From Syntrophaceae bacterium (lineage in GTDB: Bacteria > Desulfobacterota > SM23-61), in contig PMCE01000046.1 of assembly GCA_003154025.1 (NCBI GenBank), positions 6,011 through 30,717 on the forward strand: DNA of 24,707 nucleotides. The letters are read 5' to 3'. A program made the translations under genes and the position numbers. The notes beneath the pieces are model-generated. The model ran no database searches. It was not told where the DNA came from and worked only from the letters and a program-made list of their open reading frames with translations. Positions 1 to 6,386 of the stretch are shown here, in pieces (within the stretch, counting starts at the first letter, position 1; every line of letters begins with the position of its first letter).

Positions 1-599
1 GAAAGGACGAAAGCCTTCTTTTCCCCCAGGGAGGCGTAAAAATGCTGATTCAACTGGAAGCTGTTCTGGAAGATAAATTCATCTTCCGCCTTCCGTGGTT
101 CCATGCCGTTGAATTTATTGCGGGCCGCGAAATCGCGGAGGACCTCCGGTTTTACCCGGACGAAGTAGCGGGTCACGTCGGGAGGCTGCACTTCGAGTCC
201 TTCCACCTCCCGATAATCCCCCACCGTGGGGACTTCCTGCCGATGGTGGACCTCCAGGAATGGTTCGATGAAAGCCTCTTCCACCGCCGGGCGAGCCTCC
301 GGGTCGAGGAAGGCCACCTGCAGCAGGTAGTCTTCCTCCAATATCTCCATCGAGACTCCCAGGTCCTCCGGGCAAAGGCCCACGGCGGCGATTCCTCCGC
401 CCTTGCCGTTGCCCCGGTTGTTCATCTGCCGCGAGGGCTCGATGATATGCCTGCCGCCCACGGGAACGGAGCAGGCAAACCCGGTCACCCCGCAGCCCCC
501 CTCTTCTTCAGCCTTCCACCGCGGCGGGTCGGCAAAATTCTGGATCAGGCTCCTGCGAGAGGATAAAATCTTTAAGATCTGGTCCGCTTCTCCACCCAT
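1..599 (-). CDS. Glutamate synthase glutaminase subunit (class-II amidotransferase domain), C-terminus cut by window edge
   Basis: This would be the glutaminase subunit of a split, archaeal-type glutamate synthase: it hydrolyses glutamine and passes ammonia to the FMN subunit. I see 199 residues before the window ends. The segment GGCGVTGFACSVPVGG places a candidate nucleophile at Cys36. It is followed by NNRGNGKGGGIAAVG, which resembles the conserved RG...G.G region of class-II amidotransferases (Ntn hydrolases). In that family the nucleophilic Cys becomes N-terminal after processing, so residues 1-35 may be a propeptide; this is inference. The ATG at 599 follows GGAG/AAGG-like ribosome-binding bases (GGAGTAAGGT). 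The gene lies 91 nt after the FMN subunit's stop and is the last visible gene of the glnA-gltB operon. Family assignment is fairly sure; the length and any GXGXG domain cannot be seen. Confidence 0.85.
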   Translation of the reverse strand, partial: MGGEADQILKILSSRRSLIQNFADPPRWKAEEEGGCGVTGFACSVPVGGRHIIEPSRQMNNRGNGKGGGIAAVGLCPEDLGVSMEILEEDYLLQVAFLDPEARPAVEEAFIEPFLEVHHRQEVPTVGDYREVEGLEVQPPDVTRYFVRVKPEVLRDFAARNKFNGMEPRKAEDEFIFQNSFQLNQHFYASLGEKKAFVL

Positions 600-642
600 A
601 CCTTACTCCAGTGCGGCATTAGGCAAGAAGTTAAGAGTTTCT

Positions 643-698
643 TTTGCCTTTTGCCTATTGCCTTGTGCCCTGTACCTTGCGCCTTGTACCCTATGCCT
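643..698. repeat. Degenerate heptanucleotide tandem repeat (GCC-type dialect)
   Basis: Eight 7-nt units in exact register, for example TTTGCCT, ATTGCCT, TGTGCCC, TGTACCT, TGCGCCT and TATGCCT. The tract overlaps the last codons and stop of the FMN glutamate-synthase subunit (stop at 691) and fills most of the spacer before the glutaminase gene. Unlike the other heptad tracts, I see no inverted partner arm here. Confidence 0.75.
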
Positions 699-2223
699 TT
701 TCCCCGTTGCTCCCCGCCAGAAAGGGCTTGATGTCGTCGTCGAGCTCCCCGGGTTGGTAATCCAAGTGGATCAGGCAGTCGGTCCGGCCCACCAGCTCGG
801 TGATGGAACGCATGCCCAGCAGACGAAGAATGGCCACCAGCTGCTTCCTCCATGAGCCGTAGAGGTTGATGATTCGCTGGGCGGCCCACTCCACGTCCAT
901 CTGGTTGGAATATTCCGGGTCGGTGGTGGCGATGGCCCGGGGACACCCGCGGCCGCTTTCGCAGTTGCGACACCGGATGCACTCCAGGGAGACCATGTCC
1001 GCCGTACCCACCACCACCCCATCGGCCCCCAGGGCAATGGCCTTGGCGATGTCGTAGGCCGTGCGGATCCCCCCGCTGGCGATAAAGGTGACCCGGTTGC
1101 GGATCCCCTCCTCCACCAGGAAGCGGTGTACTTTCGGGATCGCGTATTCAATGGGCATGGCGATGTTTTTCTTGGCGATATCCGGCGCCGCTCCGGTCCC
1201 CCCGTAGCTCCCGTCGAGGTGGATGATATGGGCGCCGGCGTAATAGCTCCCTACGGCTACCATGTCTACGTCAGTGGGGGTGGAGACCTTTACCGACACC
1301 AGGCAGCGGGGGTTGACTTCCTTGATCCAGTCCACGTGCTTTTTGTGATCTTCCACCGAGTAGACGCTATGGAAGGGAAACGGAGAGAAGAGGGCGTTGC
1401 CCACCAGCGCCTCCCGCATCTGGGCCACGGCGGGAGTGACTTTGTCGCCAAGAAGGTGTCCCCCCAGGCCGGGTTTGGCTCCCTGAGCGTACTTGAATTC
1501 TACGATCCGGACGCGCTGAATAGTCTCTTCGCTCACCCCGAAGAGGCCGGTGGCCACCTGGGTGATCATGTGGTCGTCGTGGGCCTTCAGCGATTCGGGG
1601 AACCCTCCTTCGCCCGTGCAGGTGAAGGTGTCCCAGGCCTGCGCCGCTCTGACGCGGGCCAGCATGGTGTTGTTGCTGACCGATCCGAAGGACATCCCCC
1701 CCCCGTAGAAGGGAACCCGGATCTGGACTTGGGGCCGTCCGTCTTCACGCCGGTTCAAGAGCAAGGAAGTGGAGATCTCCTCTTCGGCCGGCAGGAGGTC
1801 CGGATGAATCTTTGGGAAAAGCAGCCGCAAGCGGTCGAACCCGCCCCCGGACGCCCCGATCCGGTACTCCAGGTCGGAGGCCGGAAGATCCCCGGTCTCG
1901 GCCTGCTGCCAGTTGGAAAGGATCAGGTCCGCGGGCCAGCGATGGTCGCGCAGAGCCTGCAAGTTGGGGTTGACCGCTATCCGCAGGGCTTTCTGCGGGC
2001 AGCGGCGGATGCAATAATACTCGTTCTTCTGGCAGGAGGGCCCGATGCACCATTCGTCCCGGGGAGCCAGCATCTTCTTACCGAGGCGCTGATGCACCCC
2101 CCGCGGGCATAATTCGGCGCAGAGCCCGCAATGGATGCACCCCCTATCCCGATGGATCTTATATTTTCCGATGGGGTTCCGATACCGGGAGGGAACCCGC
2201 TTGATTTCAGGTGGCCAGGACAC
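691..2223 (-). CDS. gltB: Glutamate synthase FMN/ferredoxin subunit (archaeal-type GltB2)
   Basis: Catalytic synthase subunit: it condenses ammonia with 2-oxoglutarate and reduces the product to glutamate on FMN. In 510 residues I see an N-terminal ferredoxin-like module with cysteines 29, 32, 35 and 39, then 59, 64, 71 and 75. A glutamate-synthase TIM barrel follows. It carries the FMN/active-site loops QGAKPGLGGHL (about 248-257) and SYGGTGAAPD (about 339-348), plus the cluster-binding cysteines 415, 418, 421 and 427 (ECIRCRNCESGRGCP). The reading frame stays open further upstream, but that extension lies inside the preceding gene. The GTG at 2223 has GGGAG 9 nt upstream and overlaps the upstream stop by 17 nt, so translational coupling is likely. 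The C-terminal codons run into a heptad repeat. No NAD(P)H-binding GltD domain is fused. Identification is firm; the electron donor is inferred to be ferredoxin. Confidence 0.9.
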   Translation of the reverse strand: MSWPPEIKRVPSRYRNPIGKYKIHRDRGCIHCGLCAELCPRGVHQRLGKKMLAPRDEWCIGPSCQKNEYYCIRRCPQKALRIAVNPNLQALRDHRWPADLILSNWQQAETGDLPASDLEYRIGASGGGFDRLRLLFPKIHPDLLPAEEEISTSLLLNRREDGRPQVQIRVPFYGGGMSFGSVSNNTMLARVRAAQAWDTFTCTGEGGFPESLKAHDDHMITQVATGLFGVSEETIQRVRIVEFKYAQGAKPGLGGHLLGDKVTPAVAQMREALVGNALFSPFPFHSVYSVEDHKKHVDWIKEVNPRCLVSVKVSTPTDVDMVAVGSYYAGAHIIHLDGSYGGTGAAPDIAKKNIAMPIEYAIPKVHRFLVEEGIRNRVTFIASGGIRTAYDIAKAIALGADGVVVGTADMVSLECIRCRNCESGRGCPRAIATTDPEYSNQMDVEWAAQRIINLYGSWRKQLVAILRLLGMRSITELVGRTDCLIHLDYQPGELDDDIKPFLAGSNGEKA

Positions 2224-3667
2224 GGACTTCTTCTCCCTGCTGAACGTGTTGTGCCGCAGGCCGATGGATATTGGCTCTTTCCCCGAAGATCTGGCCGAAG
2301 GTCTCCCGCTCGATGTCTTCCCGGAAAATCGCCCGGCCCATTTCGCCCCGGAGTCTGCGCACATCGCGCATCCCCATGGCCCCCAGGACCTCCAGGAGCT
2401 GTCCGTGCCAGGCGGCAACGAGATTGACCGCCCGCTGCCTCCCCCAGCCCGGCTCAATATTCCCAACGCCGACCGGGCAGGATTCCCCTTTCTTGCACTG
2501 CCCGCATAGCCGGCATTCCAGGGAAACGAGGAGGGGACGATCAATGGAAACGGCGTCCGCCCCGCAAATGATCGCTTTGGCTACATGCTCGGCTAGAGCG
2601 ATCCCCCCGCCGCCGATGAGGGTTACCCGATCCCGCTCTCCCTTTTTCACCAGGAGCTGGTGGATGTTTCGGATGCGGTCCTTGATAAACTGAGGGGTGG
2701 AAGCCTCTAGCTCCCGCCCTTTCTCATCAGCCAGAAGATGGATCACCTCGACGCCGGATTCCAGCAGAAACTCCACCTTTTCTTCCGCGCGGGGCGTCAA
2801 AGGAAGGCGGACGGACACGATCGCTTCGGCGCGGTAGCCCTTGATCTCTTCGATTCTTTTCGGGGCTTCATCGTCCGCGAGGATCTGTACCATGCGGCAC
2901 TGCTGAATCAGAGGGATAAACCGTCCCAGGTTTCCCGGGGGAAGCAAGGGTACCAGGTGCCACGCCCAGAAGGCCAGTTCCCCGGCGATCGACTCGGCCG
3001 GCAGAACCATCAACGTGTTAACCTCTTTGGCCGCCCGGGCCACGGCGGCCAGGACCGCGGGGGTCGAATCCTGGAAAGGAAGAAGGTCGAAAAGGAAAGG
3101 AACCGAGATTTCTACCCGGGGGGAGCCGCCGCTTTTTCCGCCCCCCTCCGGCCCGAAGGAGGACATGAAGGCCGCAGGCTGGCAGGCTCGCCCCAGTTCC
3201 ATCGCCGTGCTGATATATTCCCGGCCATGAATGCCGTCGCGGGTGGGGCGGACGATTTCGGACATGTCCGTCCACATGCTGTCGAAACCAGGTCCGGCAA
3301 AGGGCCCGCCATACCCTCCCCCGGAGACCGGGATTTTGCCCGACTCTGCCTGGCGCTGGTTGGTCCCGATGATCTCCGGCGTCCAGTAATCGTCCCCCAT
3401 GGACCAGTATTCCGGGTTGGCGCTCTTGGAGAGGATTCGGGCATAGCATTCCTGAACGCAGCGGAAGCAGTTCTTGCAGAGCGAATCCGCCGTGTCGGTC
3501 ATCTGCTGCGCATCGTAGGCCCGCTTCTGGTAGACTTCATAGGCACACGCCTTCTTGACGCATTTGGAACAGTTCAAGCAACCATCCCCCTCGATGATCC
3601 CAAAGGGGCCCAGGGGGACAGAGCGCGAGAGCGCCGTCTTGGGTTTCAGATGGTACTTTTTGGGCAT
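2207..3667 (-). CDS. Glutamate synthase FMN-domain paralogue with ferredoxin domain, catalytic loops missing
   Basis: A 486-residue relative of its downstream neighbour. The N-terminus has two [4Fe-4S]-type motifs (cysteines 30, 33, 36, 41 and 64, 67, 70, 74). The C-terminal half keeps the end of the glutamate-synthase barrel: RDRVTLIGGGGIALAEHVAKA at about 345-364 and CRLCGQCKKGESCP with cysteines 385, 388, 391 and 397. The central barrel has diverged. I find neither the GAKPGxGG loop nor the GGTGA loop present in the neighbour. It probably cannot do the synthase reaction itself and may be an electron-transfer or structural subunit (inference). The ATG at 3667 has GAGGT about 9 nt upstream. 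The gene overlaps the FMN subunit by 17 nt and follows the FlpD-like gene by 70 nt, so all are likely one transcript. Confidence 0.8.
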   Translation of the reverse strand: MPKKYHLKPKTALSRSVPLGPFGIIEGDGCLNCSKCVKKACAYEVYQKRAYDAQQMTDTADSLCKNCFRCVQECYARILSKSANPEYWSMGDDYWTPEIIGTNQRQAESGKIPVSGGGYGGPFAGPGFDSMWTDMSEIVRPTRDGIHGREYISTAMELGRACQPAAFMSSFGPEGGGKSGGSPRVEISVPFLFDLLPFQDSTPAVLAAVARAAKEVNTLMVLPAESIAGELAFWAWHLVPLLPPGNLGRFIPLIQQCRMVQILADDEAPKRIEEIKGYRAEAIVSVRLPLTPRAEEKVEFLLESGVEVIHLLADEKGRELEASTPQFIKDRIRNIHQLLVKKGERDRVTLIGGGGIALAEHVAKAIICGADAVSIDRPLLVSLECRLCGQCKKGESCPVGVGNIEPGWGRQRAVNLVAAWHGQLLEVLGAMGMRDVRRLRGEMGRAIFREDIERETFGQIFGERANIHRPAAQHVQQGEEVRVLAT

Positions 3668-3737
3668 CCCCGTTTGACCTCTTTATGTATTGAACATTCC
3701 ATCCGCGTCCGGATATCTCAAAAAAAAGAACTCAAAG

Positions 3738-4199
3738 TCAGGCTCGGCCTTCTCCTTCAGCCGCGGGCGTGGAGTTTCGGACTTTGCCGTCATGATTTTT
3801 TCTAAAGCGGTCCATGGCTCTGACTCTTTCCACCCATCCGGAGAAATCCTGCAAGAGGTCTTGTTCAGGCTGGGTTTCCACCACAAACCGTCGCACCCGA
3901 TCCTTCCCCAGCCCGATCTCCTCCAGAATCCTGACGGTGTGACCGACTCGCCCCCTGGCGCGCAAGCTCCCCGCCAGATAGCGGCACGCATCTTCCGGGC
4001 ATCCGAAGAGCGCCACTCCATCGGCGCCGGACTCCAAGGCTCGGGTCAGCTGAAAGACTTCCAACTTGCCGGAGCAGGGAAGAGCGACGGGCCGGAATCG
4101 ATCCGCTCCCGACCCGCTCGAACCCTTGAGAATTCCCTGAACCCTTGCTCTCAGGTGGGTGCAGAAAAATATGGCGATCTCAACCTTCGTCTTTTCCAT
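3738..4199 (-). CDS. FlpD/MvhD-like iron-sulfur (methyl-viologen-reducing hydrogenase delta) domain protein
   Basis: A 153-residue protein resembling the FlpD/MvhD family, whose members carry a [2Fe-2S] cluster and pass electrons between hydrogenase or formate dehydrogenase and heterodisulfide reductase. Family-like blocks are IAIFFCTHLRARVQG (Cys13), ALPCSGKLEVFQLTRALE (Cys42) and GADGVALFGCPEDACRYLAG (Cys67, Cys72), then RILEEIGL. The second Cys of the usual N-terminal CxxC pair is absent. The C-terminal ~40 residues are low-complexity and charged. I chose the ATG at 4199, preceded by GGGAAG, over an in-frame start at 4271 that would run through two hairpins. Lying between glnA and the gltB genes with no hydrogenase or Hdr gene in view, it may feed electrons to glutamate synthase; that role is inference. 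Confidence 0.72.
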   Translation of the reverse strand: MEKTKVEIAIFFCTHLRARVQGILKGSSGSGADRFRPVALPCSGKLEVFQLTRALESGADGVALFGCPEDACRYLAGSLRARGRVGHTVRILEEIGLGKDRVRRFVVETQPEQDLLQDFSGWVERVRAMDRFRKNHDGKVRNSTPAAEGEGRA

Positions 4200-4238
4200 G
4201 CGTTTGACTTCCCGTCCCAAATCTCGGCCCCACAAACA

Positions 4239-4265
4239 GTGGGAGGGGCCGCAGCCCCTCCCCAC
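4239..4265 (-). terminator. GC-rich hairpin in the glnA-flpD spacer
   Basis: Inverted repeat GTGGGAGGGGC / GCCCCTCCCCAC, an 11-bp stem with one bulged base and a GCAG-type loop. No U-run follows on the minus strand, so it may be a partial terminator, an mRNA-stability element or a processing site between glnA and its downstream genes. Confidence 0.45.
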
Positions 4266-4280
4266 AAGCAAGGCTGCCTA

Positions 4281-4298
4281 CCCTCTAGGGATAGAGGG
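4281..4298 (-). other. Second small hairpin after glnA
   Basis: A perfect 7-bp stem with a tetraloop, CCCTCTA-GGGA-TAGAGGG, lies 39 nt beyond the glnA stop. Together with the hairpin at 4239-4265 it suggests differential expression of glnA over the distal genes. No U-tract is present. Confidence 0.45.
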
Positions 4299-4336
4299 AA
4301 TGACAGCCCCGCTCGATCGTCTCGGCTTGCCGGCTC

Positions 4337-5665
4337 TTACAGCAGCGGCAGGTACTTTTCGAGCTCGTAGGAAGTGATCTGGATTCGGTACTTGTCCCAC
4401 TCCACTTTCTTGTTTTCGATGAAGTGTTGGAAGACATGATCGCCCAGCGCTTCCCGGACCATCTGGCTCTTTTCGGTGAGCTGGATAGCCTCCTGAAGGC
4501 TCCCCGGAAGCTGGCGGATCCGCCTCTTCAGTCTCTCTTCCTCGGACATCTTGTAAACGTTCTCTTCCACCGGGTCGGGGGGCTCGATCTTCTGCTCGAT
4601 CCCGGCGAGCCCGGCAGCCAGCATCACGGAAAAGGCGAGGTACGGGTTACAAGCCGGGTCCGGGCTGCGGTACTCGATCCGGGTCGCTTCCTCCTTGCCC
4701 GGTTTGTACATGGGGACCCGGACCAGGTCCGAGCGATTCCGCTGGGCCCAGGAGAGGTACACGGGGGCCTCGTACCCCGGGACCAGGCGCTTGTAGGAAT
4801 TCACCCACTGACAGGTGATCGCGGTGAGTTCCGGGCCGTACTTCAAAAGCCCCCCGATAAAATACCGGGCATTATCCGAGAGGTGGTACTGGCCTTTGAC
4901 ATCGAAGAAGGCATTCCGGGTCCCCTTGAAGAGGGACATGTGGCAATGCATTCCCGAGCCGTTCTCCCCGAAGAGGGGTTTGGGCATGAAGGTCGCATAA
5001 ACTCCCTGCCGGTAGGCCACCTCTTTCACAATCAAGCGGTAGGTCATCACGTTGTCAGCCATGGTCAGGGCATCGGTGTACCGCATGTCGATTTCGTGCT
5101 GGGAAGGAGCCACTTCGTGGTGGGAGTACTCGATCTTGATTCCCAGGGCCTCGCAGAAGAGGACCGTCTCCCTGCGAAGGTCGAGGGCTTCGTCGCGGGG
5201 GATCAGGTCGAAGTATCCCCCTTTGTCCAGTACTTCCGTAGAATGAGAATCTTTAAAATAGAAATACTCCAACTCCGGCCCGGTGTAATAGGTGTACCCC
5301 AGCTTCTTGGCCTTCTCCAGGTTCTTCTTCAAAACATAACGCGGGTCCCCTTCGAACGGCTTTCCGTCTGGGGTGACGATGTCGCAGAACACCCGGGCCA
5401 CGCCCTTCTCCTTGGGACGCCAGGGCAGGATGGCAAAGGTGGAGGGATCCGGGATAGCCACCATGTCGCTCTCGTCGATCCGCACGAAACCTTCGATAGA
5501 CGACCCGTCGAAACCGATCCCTTCGTCAAAGGCCTTCTCCATTTCATCGAAGGGCACGCTGAAACTTTTCAGAAACCCCAGAATATCGGTGAACCACAGT
5601 TTCACGAAATGAATATCGTTCTCTTCCATCTTCTTCAAAATTTTGGCTGCTGTCTCTTTCGCCAT
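4337..5665 (-). CDS. glnA: Glutamine synthetase, type I (GSI-alpha-like)
   Basis: ATP-dependent synthesis of glutamine from glutamate and ammonium; cytosolic dodecamer in this family. The 442-residue length matches GSI-alpha enzymes. Visible landmarks are the N-terminal beta-grasp region with GFDGSSIEGF (51-60), the metal-ligand segment GPELEYFYF (about 129-137) and the ATP/glutamate segment KPLFGENGSGMHCHMSL. The site that carries the adenylylated tyrosine in GSI-beta enzymes (NLYDLP in E. coli) reads NVYKMS here, like the Bacillus type. Control by adenylylation is therefore doubtful, and no glnE is seen. The start is an ATG with a strong AGGAGG about 8 nt upstream, 20 nt after the Fis-type gene, so the two are co-transcribed from the sigma54-type promoter at 6126-6111. 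Confidence 0.96.
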   Translation of the reverse strand: MAKETAAKILKKMEENDIHFVKLWFTDILGFLKSFSVPFDEMEKAFDEGIGFDGSSIEGFVRIDESDMVAIPDPSTFAILPWRPKEKGVARVFCDIVTPDGKPFEGDPRYVLKKNLEKAKKLGYTYYTGPELEYFYFKDSHSTEVLDKGGYFDLIPRDEALDLRRETVLFCEALGIKIEYSHHEVAPSQHEIDMRYTDALTMADNVMTYRLIVKEVAYRQGVYATFMPKPLFGENGSGMHCHMSLFKGTRNAFFDVKGQYHLSDNARYFIGGLLKYGPELTAITCQWVNSYKRLVPGYEAPVYLSWAQRNRSDLVRVPMYKPGKEEATRIEYRSPDPACNPYLAFSVMLAAGLAGIEQKIEPPDPVEENVYKMSEEERLKRRIRQLPGSLQEAIQLTEKSQMVREALGDHVFQHFIENKKVEWDKYRIQITSYELEKYLPLL

Positions 5666-5685
5666 CTTTATATCCTCCTGTTTTG

Positions 5686-6075
5686 TCAGCTCGTAATCAC
5701 ACGAGTGATGATTTGAAAATCCTTCATCTTCTTTCTCAGGGTGTTGCGGTTGATTCCCAGCCTCCGGGCGGCACGCACTTGATTGCCCCGTTCCTCTTCC
5801 AGGACCATCCCGATCAAAGCCCGCTCCACTTTGCCGATGATCGACTCATGGATGTGGTCTTCATTGCCCGTGTTGACCTCGGATCTCAGGACCTCCCGCA
5901 CCACCCCTTCCAGCGTATGGGTTGGCTCTTCCGCTTTTGCCTCTTTCGACGGAAACAGACGCTGCAACGGTTCGGGAAGGTCCTTCCCGGTCATCCTCAC
6001 TTCGCTCGGGGGCAGGATCCTTTCGATCAGGCCCTGGAGTTCGTGATCATCTTTGATCACTAGAATTGCTGCCAT
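5686..6075 (-). CDS. Small Fis-type DNA-binding protein with vestigial receiver N-terminus (NtrC-like, no ATPase)
   Basis: A 129-residue protein. The N-terminus (AAILVIKDDHELQGLIERIL) looks like the first strand and helix of a response-regulator receiver. The phospho-acceptor region and the whole AAA+ domain are absent. The C-terminus, roughly 85-125, is a Fis/NtrC helix-turn-helix: GNQVRAARRLGINRNTLRKK. That matches the C-terminus of the NtrC-class regulator at 20126-21568 (GNQVQAAILLGISRNTLRSK). The ATG at 6075 follows GGGTGAT about 7 nt upstream; a GTG at 6084 is an alternative. It is the first gene of the glnA operon, so it probably controls that operon. It could be a DNA-binding helper or a competitor of full-length NtrC-type activators (inference). 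Confidence 0.8.
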   Translation of the reverse strand: MAAILVIKDDHELQGLIERILPPSEVRMTGKDLPEPLQRLFPSKEAKAEEPTHTLEGVVREVLRSEVNTGNEDHIHESIIGKVERALIGMVLEEERGNQVRAARRLGINRNTLRKKMKDFQIITRVITS

Positions 6076-6110
6076 AGCAATCACCCTGATTTTTTTTTGA
6101 CCTTTCCATA

Positions 6111-6126
6111 AGCAATCCTGATACCA
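6111..6126 (-). promoter_or_regulatory. Sigma54 (-24/-12) promoter of the fis-glnA operon
   Basis: On the minus strand the bases are TGGTATCAGGATTGCT, against the consensus TGGCAC-N5-TTGCW. The -24 GG and the complete -12 TTGCT are present at exact spacing. The predicted transcription start is near 6100, about 25 nt before the ATG at 6075. This fits nitrogen control of glnA by an NtrC-class activator. Confidence 0.7.
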
Positions 6127-6386
6127 ACACGAAATTTGCCGAATCTTTATTTTTCTTTACAAATCAAAATCTTACTAATTTAGGCCAGCCGTGCCTTATG
6201 AGCCGTTATGAACCTCCTTTCGCCTTTCTGCTTATTAATTGTGCAGCGCCGACCATTCGCCGCGGTTTGTAAAAAACAACATGTTTGTTTTCCATTACTT
6301 ACCTTGATGCATCGAAATTAATCAGTATGCTCAAAATCGGTCAGTAAAAGGAAGGCGGTTTTCTTATCCTCTTGGGCCCCAGAGAA
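6127..6386. other. AT-rich spacer upstream of the fis-glnA promoter
   Basis: About 260 nt between the glnD stop and the glnA-operon promoter. It is clearly richer in A+T than the surrounding genes. It should hold any enhancer sites for the sigma54 promoter, but I find no convincing NtrC-consensus dyad and no ORF with a plausible start. An imperfect 8-bp hairpin overlaps the glnD stop but lacks a U-run. Confidence 0.4.

Noticed and set aside
2224..2544. Extended N-terminus for the FMN glutamate-synthase subunit starting at 2544
   Set aside because: The extra 107 residues are an out-of-frame reading of the upstream paralogue's conserved 3' end. The GTG at 2223 has a good ribosome-binding site and leaves a normal short overlap.
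3683..4021. Alternative minus-strand frame overlapping the FlpD-like gene
   Set aside because: Its translation shows no family signature, whereas the 4199-3738 frame carries FlpD-like cysteine motifs.
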